Shown: in pieces, positions 54,136 through 63,827 of the stretch | Position numbering within the stretch: the first letter of the stretch is position 1 | Layout of the letters: each line of letters opens with the position of its first letter | Assembly: GCA_017308255.1 (NCBI GenBank) | Contig: JAFKFN010000008.1 | Span: 1-64,000, forward strand | Source of the DNA: Altererythrobacter sp. | Lineage (GTDB): Bacteria; Pseudomonadota; Alphaproteobacteria; Sphingomonadales; Sphingomonadaceae | Direction of reading: 5' to 3' | DNA length: 64,000 nt | Made by a program: the position numbers and the translations under genes | Notes under the pieces: model-generated | What the model saw: the letters and a program-made list of their open reading frames with translations, nothing else | Told to the model about the DNA's origin: nothing | Databases searched by the model: none

Positions 54136-54300
54136 ATGTCCAGGCAGCTGGCGATTGCTTCGGCCTTTTCGGTTTTCGCGCTTTCGGCGCTGGCGCTTTT
54201 CGCGCCGGGCTCGCCGCGCGTCGGCACCGTGCCGTCAAAGGGCGCGACGATCGAGATCGCCGCGCCCCCCCTGGCAGCCATGCTGCCGTTTACCGATTGA
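54136..54300 (+). CDS. Small secreted or membrane peptide, uncertain
   Basis: 54 residues: a hydrophobic segment (LAIASAFSVFALSALALFAP) and a short Pro/Ala-rich tail (TIEIAAPPLAAMLPFTD). The signal-peptide-like start and position in a 364-base gap are the support; no family recognised. The rest of the gap (53969-54135) shows no gene, although it has an AT-richer stretch (AATATAACGTTGGC) that could be a promoter. Confidence 0.45.
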   Translation: MSRQLAIASAFSVFALSALALFAPGSPRVGTVPSKGATIEIAAPPLAAMLPFTD

Positions 54301-54332
54301 TCCGTCCCCTTCTGTTCGAAAAGGGGGGGCGC

Positions 54333-54851
54333 TCAATTCATGACGATGGTCACCGCGCGGCGGTTGCGCGCCCAGGCCTGCTCGTTCGAGCCAAGCGCGA
54401 TCGGGCGTTCCTTGCCGTAGCTCACCGTGGTCAGCCGGTTGGCGGCCACGCCCAGGCTGATCAGATAGTTCTTCGCCGCATTGGCGCGGCGTTCGCCCAG
54501 GGCGAGGTTGTATTCGCGCGTGCCACGTTCGTCACAGTGGCCTTCCACGGTGGCGCGGATATTCGGATACTGCTGCAGGTAAGCCGCCTGCTGCGCCAGC
54601 GCCGCCTGATCTTCTGCATCGATGTTGAACTTGTCGGTATCGAAGTAGATCGTATCGCGGCCCTGCATCTGCTGGGCGAAATGGGCCTGCGTGCCGGGAA
54701 CCACGCCCTGCGGCGCGGAGGGCCCGGGCGTGGAAGGCGCGGGCTCGGCCGAGCTTTGCGGCGGCGGGGGCAGCGATTCCGGGGCCTGCTTCTTGCAGGC
54801 GCCGAGTGCCAGCACGCTGGTTGCAGCGAGAACGATTGCAATCCTCTTCAT
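54333..54851 (-). CDS. pal: Peptidoglycan-associated lipoprotein Pal
   Basis: A 172-residue lipoprotein (lipobox LGAC) with a Pro-rich linker and an OmpA-like domain: IYFDTDKFNIDAEDQAAL, EGHCDERGTREYNLALGERR, and SYGKERPIAL. It binds peptidoglycan and TolB, linking the outer membrane to the wall. It follows tolB by 60 bases, as is usual. Confidence 0.96.
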   Translation of the reverse strand: MKRIAIVLAATSVLALGACKKQAPESLPPPPQSSAEPAPSTPGPSAPQGVVPGTQAHFAQQMQGRDTIYFDTDKFNIDAEDQAALAQQAAYLQQYPNIRATVEGHCDERGTREYNLALGERRANAAKNYLISLGVAANRLTTVSYGKERPIALGSNEQAWARNRRAVTIVMN

Positions 54852-54911
54852 GCCATTTTCCTCCTTGATTGATGCCCTGGTTTTCCAGGGTTGTGTCGGG
54901 GATGTAACAAG

Positions 54912-56333
54912 TCAGGGCAGGACCGGTCCCCAAGCCGGATCCGACGCTCCCACGGGAGTAGGTAGGCGCCGCTCGTTGCGGCCGGTGAGATCGACCTGCC
55001 AGATCGATGTTTCCCCGGAGTTGCGAGCGGTGCGGAAGAACTGGACGATCCGGCCGTTGGGCGACCAGGTGGGCGCTTCGTCCTGCCAGCTATCGGTGAG
55101 ATAGCGCAGGTTGCGCCCGTCAGGCGTGATAACCGCGATGCGCAGGTCGCCAACGATGTGGGTGAAGGCGATCTGATCGCCCCGAGGGCTCCATTCCGGC
55201 GTCGCCGCGCGGCCGCCGAAGAAGCTGATCCGGCGCTGGCCCGAGCCATCGGCGTTCATCACGTAGATCTGCTGATTGCCGGAACGGTCGCTCTCAAACA
55301 CGATCTGCGAGCCGTCGGGCGAATAGGAGCCGCCGACATCGATGCCCGGCGCATCGGTCAGCCGTTGCGGCGTGCCGCCGCCGGAAGCGGAGATGCGGTA
55401 GATGTCGGTATTCCCGGCGACCGCCATCGAATAGAGAATCGTGCGCCCATCGGGCGACCAGCGCGGGGCGAAAGTCGGGTTCTGGCTTTCCGTCACCAGG
55501 GTCTGCCGCCCGCTGCCGATGTCATAGACATAGATCCGCGCGTAGCCGTTCACGTAGCTGACGTAGGCGATCTTGGAATAATCGGGGGAATAGCGCGGAG
55601 TCAGCGCGGTGGCCTGGCCATTGGTGATGAAGCGGTGGTTGGCCCCGTCGGAATCCATGATCGCCAGCCGCTTGATGCGGCGATCCTTGGGCCCCGTTTC
55701 GGCGATGTAGGCGATCTTGCTGTCGAAGAACGGGCTTTCGCCCGAGAGGCGCGAATAGATGAGATCAGCGCACTTGTGCGCGGCGCGGCGCCATTCCGCG
55801 GGCGAGACCACCCAGCCTTCGCGCACCAGTTCCTGCTGCAACTGCACGTCATAGAGATAGCAGCCGACCGTAAGCTGATCGTTGCCCCCGGCGCGCACGT
55901 AGCCGTGCACAAGCATTTCCGCCGAGCGGCCGCTCCAGGTGCCCCAGGCCGGCGCGGTAATCTGCGCGTAGCTGGGCCGGGGCAGCGAATCCGGCCCCAC
56001 CGGGCGGAACAGGCCGTTGTTCATGAGATCGCTGTAGATCACGCGGCCCAGTTCCACCCCCAGCGCGGCGGTGCCCTGCGCGTTGGCGGGCGTCGGCTCG
56101 TCACGATTGGTGGCGAAGGCGGGGATCGCGATCGAAAGATCCTGCCACGGGCGTTCGTCGGTGACCGTGAAGGTGAAGCCTTCGTCGCTTTCCGCCGGCG
56201 CCTGCGCCGCCTGCGAGGAAGGAAGGGCAACCACGGAACCGCTAGTGGCCGCGGGAGCCGGCGCGTTCTGCGCCAGGGCCGGCCCGGCCAAGACCGTCAG
56301 CAGGGCAGCGGTGAAGAGAGTGCGCGCTGTCAT
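54912..56333 (-). CDS. tolB: Tol-Pal system beta-propeller TolB
   Basis: A 473-residue periplasmic protein: signal peptide (TALLTVLAGPALAQ type), an N-terminal alpha/beta domain to about residue 190, and a six-bladed propeller (PRYSPDYSKIAYVSYVNG, PRWSPDGRTILYSMAV, YSPDGSQIVFESDRSGNQQI). It shuttles between Pal and TolA. Its ATG overlaps the tolA stop by one base. Confidence 0.96.
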   Translation of the reverse strand: MTARTLFTAALLTVLAGPALAQNAPAPAATSGSVVALPSSQAAQAPAESDEGFTFTVTDERPWQDLSIAIPAFATNRDEPTPANAQGTAALGVELGRVIYSDLMNNGLFRPVGPDSLPRPSYAQITAPAWGTWSGRSAEMLVHGYVRAGGNDQLTVGCYLYDVQLQQELVREGWVVSPAEWRRAAHKCADLIYSRLSGESPFFDSKIAYIAETGPKDRRIKRLAIMDSDGANHRFITNGQATALTPRYSPDYSKIAYVSYVNGYARIYVYDIGSGRQTLVTESQNPTFAPRWSPDGRTILYSMAVAGNTDIYRISASGGGTPQRLTDAPGIDVGGSYSPDGSQIVFESDRSGNQQIYVMNADGSGQRRISFFGGRAATPEWSPRGDQIAFTHIVGDLRIAVITPDGRNLRYLTDSWQDEAPTWSPNGRIVQFFRTARNSGETSIWQVDLTGRNERRLPTPVGASDPAWGPVLP

Positions 56334-57151
56334 CACAAGTTCCTGTCGAATTTCACGTTCCGGGGGCTTTTCCAAATGTCGTAGTATTCTTCCGGCAGGT
56401 TGAACGGCGCCGCCAGCTGAACCGCGCGTATCGCCCGTTCGGCATGGAGCTGCGCCTGCGGCCGGTTGGAATCGGTGATCCCCGACTGCCGCTCCACCCG
56501 GGGCCGGCCCTTGAGCGATCCGTCGGGATTGAGATCCCAGCTGAGGTAAGTGACGAGCTTTTCGGCATCGACACCCTGGGGCGCCGACCATTTCGGCTTG
56601 ATCTGCCGCGCCATGGCCGCCTGGATGGAGGCGATTTCGGCTGGGCCGGCGCGCGCGGCCGGCGTTCCCTGATCGCCTTCCGCCGTGCCCGCGCCCCTCA
56701 GGAAATCCGCGCCGATCCGGCTGCCGCCGGGCGTGCTGCTGGGCGCGGGCTTGGGTTCGGGCTGGCGGCTGGGCTGGGCGGTAGGCCGCGCGCTGGGCGA
56801 AGGAGAAGGCGTGGGCCGCGGCGCCGCGCGCGTCGGCTGCGGCTTGGGCTGGGGTTCTTCGCGCGTCCGCGTGGGCGCCGGTTCGGGCGCGGCGGTGGGC
56901 ACGGGGGCCGGGGCCGGCTCTGGCGCGAGCACCGGGGCCACCGCCGCCTGCGCTTCCGCCACCGGATCGGGCGCGGTGGATTCCAGGCTCACATCGCTTG
57001 CCAGGCTGACGTCCATCCGCTCCGGAACCGGCAGCGGCGTGGGATCGTCACGGACTTGCAGCACCAGCGCGGCGACCAATGCCACATGCGCCGCCGCGGC
57101 AATGCCGAGACCGATCCGCTCCTCGCGCGAGAGATGGGCGAAGGACACCAT
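56333..57151 (-). CDS. tolA: Tol-Pal system protein TolA
   Basis: A 272-residue inner-membrane protein: one helix (IGLGIAAAAHVALVAALVLQ), a Pro/Ala/Glu-rich spacer (about 50-150), and a compact C-terminal domain (WSAPQGVDAEKLVTYLSWDL) that resembles the TonB/TolA end. It couples proton-motive force from TolQR to TolB-Pal. The spacer is proline-rich rather than the long Ala-rich helix of enterobacterial TolA. Confidence 0.9.
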   Translation of the reverse strand: MVSFAHLSREERIGLGIAAAAHVALVAALVLQVRDDPTPLPVPERMDVSLASDVSLESTAPDPVAEAQAAVAPVLAPEPAPAPVPTAAPEPAPTRTREEPQPKPQPTRAAPRPTPSPSPSARPTAQPSRQPEPKPAPSSTPGGSRIGADFLRGAGTAEGDQGTPAARAGPAEIASIQAAMARQIKPKWSAPQGVDAEKLVTYLSWDLNPDGSLKGRPRVERQSGITDSNRPQAQLHAERAIRAVQLAAPFNLPEEYYDIWKSPRNVKFDRNL

Positions 57152-57161
57152 GGCCGAAGGC

Positions 57162-57607
<446 letters not shown>

Positions 57608-57608
<1 letters not shown>

Positions 57609-58315
57609 CAGCCGCGCTCCAGTTCCCGGCTGACCTGCGCACCGACCCGGTCGGCGAAGCGTTGCAGGCGGGCTTCGAACAGGTTCACTCGCTGGCTGAA
57701 GCGGTTGTAGGCGATCACCGCCGGAATCGCGGCGAACAGGCCGAGAGCGGTGGCGAACAGCGCTTCGGAAATGCCGGGGGCAACCACCGCGAGTGATGAG
57801 TTCTGCTGCTGCCCGATCTGGAAGAAGCTGTTCATGATCCCCCACACCGTGCCGAACAGGCCGACGAACGGCGCCACCGCGCCGGTGGTGGCGAGGAAGT
57901 TGAGCCGTTCGGCCAGCGTATCGGCCTCGGCCGCGACCTGGCCTTCCATCGCCAGCGCGACGCGGGATTTCGTCCCGTCACGGTTGCGCAGCCCTTCCTT
58001 GGTGGAGATGCGCAGTTCGGCCAGGCCCGCCGCGGCCACCCGCGCCGAAGGATTGTCCTGCCGCCGCTTGCCCTGGATCAGCGCCTCGGGCTGCTCGGCA
58101 TCCCAGAAGTCCTGCTCGAACGCGGCGGTGCGGCGGCGCAGCTTGCCCATGCGCATCGAGAACGAGACGATAATGGTCCACACCCAGATGCTGGCCAGGA
58201 TCAGCCCGGTCATCACCACCTGCACCACGATATCGGCATCGAGGAACAGTTGCAGCGGATCGAGGCGGGAAGGCGCCCCGGCAACGGTAGAAGCAGCGGC
58301 AGCTATCAGCGTCAT
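57608..58315 (-). CDS. tolQ: Tol-Pal system protein TolQ (ExbB family)
   Basis: A 235-residue protein with three membrane helices. The core LNFLATTGAVAPFVGLFGTV and SSLAVVAPGISEALFATALG match TolQ/ExbB, forming the channel part of the proton motor with TolR. It overlaps ybgC by four bases. Confidence 0.95.
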
Positions 58316-58773
58316 GCGGGATCTTTCGCGGGCAGGAGAGATTCAAAGGCGGATCGCCAGGCGAGCGGCTGGCGCCGCGGTCGTCCATCAAGTGAGATGA
58401 ATCCCACCCGAACGAGTGCTTCGGCCAGCATTGCGCCGGAACGGATCGCCCGCTGGCGCAGGCGCACGCTGGCGGCGCCCAGCTCCGTCGCGTCCGTGGC
58501 GATCGTCACGGCATCGTCGAGCCGCGCGGGGGCGAGGAAGCGGACAGTCAGATCGGCGACGGTATAGAGTCCCTCGCCGTTTTCCGCCGCGCTGCGCTGG
58601 TCGATGCCGAGCAGGCGCAGCATGTCAGACCGCGCGCGTTCGAACCAGCGCAGGTAATTGGCGTGATAGACCATGCCCGAAAGGTCCGTGTCCTCGTAAT
58701 AGACGCGAATGGGGAACAGGTGCAGCGATCCCTGGAACAGGCCCGAAGGCGGTTGAGGCGGCGTGATATCCAT
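58312..58773 (-). CDS. ybgC: Tol-Pal associated acyl-CoA thioesterase YbgC
   Basis: A 153-residue hot-dog-fold thioesterase. The catalytic Asp lies in VYYEDTDLSGMVYHANYL, the standard 4-hydroxybenzoyl-CoA-thioesterase-type signature. It is the first gene of the tol-pal group and is thought to act on short-chain or acidic-lipid acyl-CoA. Confidence 0.93.
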   Translation of the reverse strand: MDITPPQPPSGLFQGSLHLFPIRVYYEDTDLSGMVYHANYLRWFERARSDMLRLLGIDQRSAAENGEGLYTVADLTVRFLAPARLDDAVTIATDATELGAASVRLRQRAIRSGAMLAEALVRVGFISLDGRPRRQPLAWRSAFESLLPAKDPA

Positions 58774-58866
58774 CGTCCGAACAAGGCTTAGCCAACCCGC
58801 GACTCGGCTGGCAACCTCAGGAAAGCTAGGGATTGATTTTGCGTCGGAATGCGCGGCCCGGCGTGC

Positions 58867-59244
58867 TCAGCGCGCGATCATCCGCCCCAGCGGCGCGCCG
58901 CCGAACAAGTGGACGTGGAAGTGGGGAACTTCCTGCCCGCCATCCGCCCCGACATTGGCCAGAAGGCGATAGCCCGGCGCGACCAGCCCGTTTTCCCGCG
59001 CCACCCGGCCCACGGCGCGGACGAAGCCGGCGATCTCTTCCGCCGGGGCGCTGGCCGAAAAATCGTCCCAGCTCACATAGGCGCCTTTCGGCACGATCAG
59101 GATATGCACCGGGGCCTGCGGGGCGATGTCGTGGAACGCCAGCGCCCATTCGTCCTCATAGACCTTGTTGCACGGAATCTCGCCGCGCAGGATCTTGGCG
59201 AAGATGTTTTCGGGATCATAGCCCTGCGTGGCGTCGATCGGCAT
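58867..59244 (-). CDS. hinT: HIT-family nucleotide-binding protein
   Basis: A 125-residue histidine-triad protein: FAKILRGEIPCNKVYEDEWA, HILIVPKGAY, and the triad HFHVHLFGG. HinT-type enzymes hydrolyse adenosine phosphoramidates. Its ATG abuts or overlaps the hisE stop by one base, a common gene pair in alphaproteobacteria. Confidence 0.94.
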   Translation of the reverse strand: MPIDATQGYDPENIFAKILRGEIPCNKVYEDEWALAFHDIAPQAPVHILIVPKGAYVSWDDFSASAPAEEIAGFVRAVGRVARENGLVAPGYRLLANVGADGGQEVPHFHVHLFGGAPLGRMIAR

Positions 59245-59558
59245 CAGGCGCTCCTCGCGGCTTTTTCCGCCAGGCCGGACGTGCCCTCGCGGCGTTCCAG
59301 TTCGGCAAGGACGTCCGCCAGGGGGATGTCCTTTTCGGCGAGCAGGACGAGGAGGTGAAACAGCACGTCGGCCGCTTCCCCCACCAGTTCCTGCCGCTCC
59401 CCGGTGAGCGCGGCGATGATCGTTTCGGTCGCTTCCTCGCCCAGCTTGCGGGCGATCACCGGCAGTCCCCGCGCCGTCAGGCTGGCGACATAGCTGGCAT
59501 CGGGCGCGGCGGTGCGCCGCTGCGCAATGGTCTGTTCGAGGCGGGCCAAAGTGTCCAT
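59244..59558 (-). CDS. hisE: Phosphoribosyl-ATP diphosphatase
   Basis: A 104-residue all-helical enzyme. KLGEEATETIIAA and LVGEAADVLFHLLVLLAEKD carry the acidic metal ligands (E-x2-E and E-x3-D). It removes pyrophosphate from PR-ATP, the second step of histidine synthesis. It is 18 bases downstream of hisF. Confidence 0.95.
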   Translation of the reverse strand: MDTLARLEQTIAQRRTAAPDASYVASLTARGLPVIARKLGEEATETIIAALTGERQELVGEAADVLFHLLVLLAEKDIPLADVLAELERREGTSGLAEKAARSA

Positions 59559-59576
59559 GCCGGGCGGGATAGGCCG

Positions 59577-60335
59577 TCAGCCCCGCGCGGGCAATCCGGC
59601 AGCGCGCAGCGCGGCATGCGCCTCTGCCACCGTATGCGTGCCGAAGTGGAAGATCGAGGCGGCGAGCACGGCGCTGGCGTGGCCTTGCGTCACGCCTTCG
59701 ACCAGATGCTGCAAGGTGCCCACCCCGCCGCTGGCGATCACCGGCACCGGCACGCTGTCGGCGATCGCCCGGGTCAGCTTCAGGTCATAGCCGCGCTGGG
59801 TGCCGTCGCCGTCCATCGAGGTGACCAGCAGTTCCCCCGCGCCCAGTTCCGCCAGCCGCACCGCGTGCTCCACCGCGTCGATCCCGGTGGCCCGGCGGCC
59901 GCCATGGGTGAAGATTTCCCAGTGATCGTGGCTCCAGCGCGCATCGACAGAGGCTACCACGCACTGGCGGCCGAACTTTTCCGCAATGTCGCTCACCACT
60001 TCGGGCCGGGCGACGGCGGCGCTGTTCACCGCCACCTTGTCCGCCCCCGCCAGCAGCAGCGCCCGCGCATCCTCCACCGAACGCACGCCGCCGCCCACCG
60101 TCAGCGGCATGAAGCAGACTTCCGCCGTGCGCCGCACCACGTCGATCAGCGTCCCGCGCCCTTCGTGGCTGGCGGAGATATCGAGGAAGCACAGTTCGTC
60201 CGCGCCGGCGGCGCCATAGGCGCGCGCCTGCTCCACCGGATCGCCGGCGTCCTTGAGGTCCACGAAATTGACGCCCTTCACCACGCGCCCGTCACGCACG
60301 TCGAGGCAGGGGATGACGCGGATGCGGACGGTCAT
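59577..60335 (-). CDS. hisF: Imidazole glycerol phosphate synthase cyclase subunit
   Basis: A 252-residue (beta/alpha)8 barrel. Opens [20 protein letters not shown] (Asp as general base), then [25 protein letters not shown], and [12 protein letters not shown] (second catalytic Asp). It uses HisH ammonia to make IGP and AICAR. ATG 60335 is preferred: GAAGGG stands eight bases upstream. Confidence 0.96.
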   Translation of the reverse strand: MTVRIRVIPCLDVRDGRVVKGVNFVDLKDAGDPVEQARAYGAAGADELCFLDISASHEGRGTLIDVVRRTAEVCFMPLTVGGGVRSVEDARALLLAGADKVAVNSAAVARPEVVSDIAEKFGRQCVVASVDARWSHDHWEIFTHGGRRATGIDAVEHAVRLAELGAGELLVTSMDGDGTQRGYDLKLTRAIADSVPVPVIASGGVGTLQHLVEGVTQGHASAVLAASIFHFGTHTVAEAHAALRAAGLPARG

Positions 60336-60354
60336 GCCGGCCACCCTTCGCGAG

Positions 60355-60417
60355 CGTGCTTCGACCGGCCCGGTACGAGCGGAACGCGGGACAAGGGCCG
60401 CGCGCCCTGAGCTTGCC
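60355..60417. repeat. Possible degenerate intergenic repeat between hisA and hisF
   Basis: GTGCTTCGACCGG and, 40 bases on, CCCTGAGCTTGCCGAAAG. They recall the arms of a second dispersed repeat type (CTTCGACAAGCTCAG-like) common in related genomes. Only one copy lies here, so this is weak. Confidence 0.35.
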
Positions 60418-60423
60418 GAAAGA

Positions 60424-61152
60424 TCATGCCCGTTCCGCCATCGCGATCGCCGCCGTCAGGTCCAGCCGCCCGTCATAGAGCGCGCGGCCGGTGATGACGC
60501 CTTCGATCCCTTCATCGGCATGGATGGCCAGCATGCGGATATCGTCCAGCCCCTTTACCCCCCCGCTGGCGATCACCGGCAGGCTGGTGCGGCGGGCGAG
60601 GTCCACCGTAGCGTCGATATTGCAGCCTTTCAGCAGCCCGTCGCGGCCGATATCGGTGAACAGCAGGCTGGCGACGCCGGCATCCTCGAACCGGCGGGCC
60701 ATGTCTTCTATCCGCACGTCGGAGACCTCCGCCCAGCCCTCCGTCGCCACCATGCCGTCACGCGCGTCCACCGCGACGACGATGCCGCCGGGGAAGGCGC
60801 GCGCCATGTCCTTCACGAACTGCGGGTCCTTGAGCGCGGCGGTGCCCATGACCACGCGCGCCACGCCAAGGTCGAACCAGCCTTCGACCGCCTGCGGCGT
60901 GCGGATGCCGCCGCCCAGCTGCACATGGCCGGGAAAGGCATCGACAATGGCTTCCACCGCCTCGCGGTTTTCCGCGCGGCCGGCGAAGGAGCCGTCGAGA
61001 TCGACCACATGCAGGTGCCCGGCCCCGGCCTGCGCGAACAAGCGTGCCTGGGCGGCGGGATCGTCACCGTAAACAGTGGCGCGGTCCATGTCGCCTTCGG
61101 CCAGGCGGACGACCTGGCCCTGCTTCAGGTCGATAGCGGGGAATACGATCAT
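60424..61152 (-). CDS. hisA: ProFAR isomerase
   Basis: A 242-residue barrel: [20 protein letters not shown] (catalytic Asp), [16 protein letters not shown]-type phosphate loop, [26 protein letters not shown]. It isomerises ProFAR to PRFAR for HisF. Same direction as hisF, 88 bases upstream of it. Confidence 0.96.
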   Translation of the reverse strand: MIVFPAIDLKQGQVVRLAEGDMDRATVYGDDPAAQARLFAQAGAGHLHVVDLDGSFAGRAENREAVEAIVDAFPGHVQLGGGIRTPQAVEGWFDLGVARVVMGTAALKDPQFVKDMARAFPGGIVVAVDARDGMVATEGWAEVSDVRIEDMARRFEDAGVASLLFTDIGRDGLLKGCNIDATVDLARRTSLPVIASGGVKGLDDIRMLAIHADEGIEGVITGRALYDGRLDLTAAIAMAERA

Positions 61153-61195
61153 GGCGGGCGCCTAGCAGCGGCCTTGCGTCAATTCCATCGTTTAG

Positions 61196-61217
61196 GGAGC
61201 GCAGCGAAGCAATGACG
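61196..61217. repeat. Dispersed hairpin repeat, short fragment
   Basis: GGGAGCGCAGCGAAGCAATG followed by ACG, matching the inner left arm and closing arm of the element. It lies 10 bases past the stop of the GH130 gene, upstream of hisA. Confidence 0.6.
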
Positions 61218-61227
61218 AAACAGGGGT

Positions 61228-62385
61228 TCAGAGAGCGCTGCCCGCCACGAAGGCATCCTTCGGCACGTGCGTCACCCGGCAGGCGAGGTCCACCTCGCCG
61301 CTGGCGACGATGAAGTGGTCTTCCTCCTCCAGGATGCCCGTGGTGAATACCACGTCGTCCAGGTACATCCGCTGCTTGAGCGGCTCGGTCAGCGCCGCGT
61401 TCGGCTCGATCAGCGGCGCTTCGCCCGCCGCGATGACTTTCCACGGCTCCTGCTCGTCAAGCAGCGACCAGTAGGTGCGATAGATGCCGACGATCTGCTT
61501 CGGTTCGACCCCGTGCCACAAGGTGAGCCAGCCGCGCCGCCCGGCCAGTTCGGTCAGGATCGGCGGCGCGCCGCCGCCGATGCGCGCGGTCGCCGGCGTG
61601 CCGGCGCGCGGGCGGATACCGGGTTCGATGCAGGGCATCCAGTGCAAGGCGTCGGGACTGCTGGCGAGATTGATCGACGGGCCGGCCTGCCACGCGCTGC
61701 CCGGCGGATAGGCGAAGAACAGCTGGCCCAGCGGCCGCGTCTGCGCCCAGTACTTCCCGCCGATCAACCCTTCGAAGATCAGCATGTCCTTGTTCTGGTG
61801 GTCGAGCACGATGCCCTCGAACGTCCAGTCGAGCGCATTGTCGGACGTATAGAGCGTGGTCGAATGCCGTTCCGGGCTGACCGAGCAGGTGGTCATCAGC
61901 CAGCGGTCACCCACCTTGCTGATCCGGGCATCCTCCACCCCATAGCACTGCGAGTTGCCGCGCGGCACGACAGCCTTGTCATAATGCACGGTGACGATGT
62001 CCAGGCCATCGGGAGTCATCTCAACCGGAAGCAGCCAGGAAAGCGAGGTCAGCGCCATGACCCGCCAACCCTGGCCATGGAGTAGGAACTTGCGCGGATC
62101 GGCCGTGTCGCACAGTTCAAGCGGCCAGGGATCGAGCACATAGCGCGCGCCGCCTTCGGACGAATCCCAGCGGATGGCATGAACCGCGTCGTCGAAGATC
62201 GGCGTCTTCAGCGCTTCCGCCACGCGCGCCATCAGCAGCACGTTGCCGTTCGGCAGCCGTGTCAGGCCCGGGTTGAACACGCCGAGCACGTAAGTTTCCG
62301 CCCCCAGATGCCCCGCCAGCGGCGACCGATCGAGATCGATGGCATCGGGCGTGAGGACGAGGCGGTCCGCGAGAAAGCCCATCAC
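61228..62385 (-). CDS. GH130-family glycoside phosphorylase/hydrolase
   Basis: A 385-residue five-bladed propeller enzyme. LGVFNPGLTRLPNGNVLLMA, GVEDARISKVGDRWLMTT (catalytic Asp region), and GGGAPPILTELAGRRGWLTL with WHG match GH130, whose members phosphorolyse or hydrolyse beta-mannosides. The substrate is not readable. The stop of the upstream SDR overlaps its start, so the two are coupled. Confidence 0.9.
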   Translation of the reverse strand: MMGFLADRLVLTPDAIDLDRSPLAGHLGAETYVLGVFNPGLTRLPNGNVLLMARVAEALKTPIFDDAVHAIRWDSSEGGARYVLDPWPLELCDTADPRKFLLHGQGWRVMALTSLSWLLPVEMTPDGLDIVTVHYDKAVVPRGNSQCYGVEDARISKVGDRWLMTTCSVSPERHSTTLYTSDNALDWTFEGIVLDHQNKDMLIFEGLIGGKYWAQTRPLGQLFFAYPPGSAWQAGPSINLASSPDALHWMPCIEPGIRPRAGTPATARIGGGAPPILTELAGRRGWLTLWHGVEPKQIVGIYRTYWSLLDEQEPWKVIAAGEAPLIEPNAALTEPLKQRMYLDDVVFTTGILEEEDHFIVASGEVDLACRVTHVPKDAFVAGSAL

Positions 62386-63149
62386 TGCGAGACGCGCTGG
62401 GAGATCGTCAGTTGCTGCACCACCGTGCGGCGGGGCTGCGTGAGCATGTAATGGACGGCCACGGCGATATCCTCCGCGCGCAGCATCTCCTCGGCATTGA
62501 TCATCTCGCGCTGCTCGTCGGCGGGAATCTGGGGATACTGGAAGTCGGCGCCCGTCAGCCCCGGTTCGACGAGGCCGACCTTGATGCCCTTGTTGCCCAG
62601 TTCCTTGCGCAGCGCCTCGGCAAAGCCGGCCACGCCGAGCTTGATGCCGCCGTAGATCGCGGATTCTCCCGAAAGGCTATGCGCGCTCATCGATCCGATG
62701 AGGATGATGTCGCCCTTGTCCTGCATGTGCTTCGCGGCCTTGTAGGCGCCGAGGATATAGGCGGTGAAATCGGTCTCGATGGCGTAACGCGCGTCCTCCT
62801 CGCTGGTCGAGGTCACCCCGTCCACCGGGATCGCCGCGTTGATCACGGCGATGTCGTAGGCGCCAAGCCGCTCTTCCGCCTCGGCGAAGAAGCGGTCCAC
62901 GCCGCCTTTCTCTGCAAGATCGACGCTGATGCCGGCTCCCTCGCCGACTTCGCGGATCCGTTCGAGGGCATCGGCCAGATGGCGTTCATTGCGCCCGCAG
63001 GTGAAGACTTCCACCCCTTCGGAGGCCAGCAACACGCCGATCGCGCGGCCGATCCCCGTGGTGCCGCCGGTGATCACCGCCTTTCGGCCCCGCAGCGAAG
63101 GCATCCGAGTGTGGGCATCGGACAGGTTCCGCGGATCGGCGTTCCCCAT
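62382..63149 (-). CDS. Short-chain dehydrogenase/reductase
   Basis: A 255-residue SDR: TGGTTGIGRAIGVLLAS, VINAAIPV, catalytic Ser in LIGSMSAHS, then YGGIKLGV (Y-x3-K). An Arg after beta-2 (CGRNERH) favours NADP. It overlaps the GH130 gene by four bases. The pair sits between hisH and hisA although neither has a known histidine role. Confidence 0.92.
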   Translation of the reverse strand: MGNADPRNLSDAHTRMPSLRGRKAVITGGTTGIGRAIGVLLASEGVEVFTCGRNERHLADALERIREVGEGAGISVDLAEKGGVDRFFAEAEERLGAYDIAVINAAIPVDGVTSTSEEDARYAIETDFTAYILGAYKAAKHMQDKGDIILIGSMSAHSLSGESAIYGGIKLGVAGFAEALRKELGNKGIKVGLVEPGLTGADFQYPQIPADEQREMINAEEMLRAEDIAVAVHYMLTQPRRTVVQQLTISQRVSQ

Positions 63150-63197
63150 GGGGCAGTATCTCCTCAGGGCGGAGACGGTCGGCAGCCGATGCGGTTC

Positions 63198-63827
63198 CTA
63201 AGGCTCCCACTCCAGGAAGCGGGCCAGCAGGGCGAGGCCGTAAGCCTGGCTCTTTTCCGGGTGGAACTGCACGCCCACGATATTGTCGCGCGCCACCGCC
63301 GCCACCAGGCCGCCGCCATGATCGGTCATCGCCGCCACGTCACGCCCGCTGTCGGGCTGGAAATGATAGGAATGGAGGAAATAGGCCTCCCCCGGCTCGA
63401 TCAGCGCGGCCCCGCCGCCATGCGGCGTGGGCAGCACATCGTTCCAGCCCATGTGCGGCACCTTGATCGCCGGGTCGGTCCGCTCGATCGGGCGCACTTC
63501 GCCGGGAATCCAGCCGAGGCCGGGCGTGGCGCCGAATTCCAGCCCGCGCGTGGCCAGAAGCTGCATTCCCACGCAAACGCCCAGGAACGGCACCCCATCG
63601 CCGCGCACGCGCTTCTCCAGCGCCTCGACCATGCCCGGCACCGCCTGCAGCCCGCGTGCGCAGGCGCCGAACGAGCCGACGCCCGGCAGCACGATCCGCC
63701 GCGCGCCGCGCACCACGGCGGGATCGGCGGTTACCGCCACGCGCTCAGCCCCGGCGGCCATCAGCGCATTGTGGACCGAATGGAGATTGCCCGCGCCGTA
63801 GTCGACCAGGGCGATCGCCTCAGCCAC
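63198..63827 (-). CDS. hisH: Imidazole glycerol phosphate synthase glutaminase subunit
   Basis: A 209-residue class I amidotransferase. Nucleophile Cys in [11 protein letters not shown], triad His-Glu in [10 protein letters not shown], and oxyanion region [10 protein letters not shown]. It supplies ammonia to HisF. GTG start at 63827 overlaps the hisB stop by eight bases. Confidence 0.95.
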   Translation of the reverse strand: MAEAIALVDYGAGNLHSVHNALMAAGAERVAVTADPAVVRGARRIVLPGVGSFGACARGLQAVPGMVEALEKRVRGDGVPFLGVCVGMQLLATRGLEFGATPGLGWIPGEVRPIERTDPAIKVPHMGWNDVLPTPHGGGAALIEPGEAYFLHSYHFQPDSGRDVAAMTDHGGGLVAAVARDNIVGVQFHPEKSQAYGLALLARFLEWEP

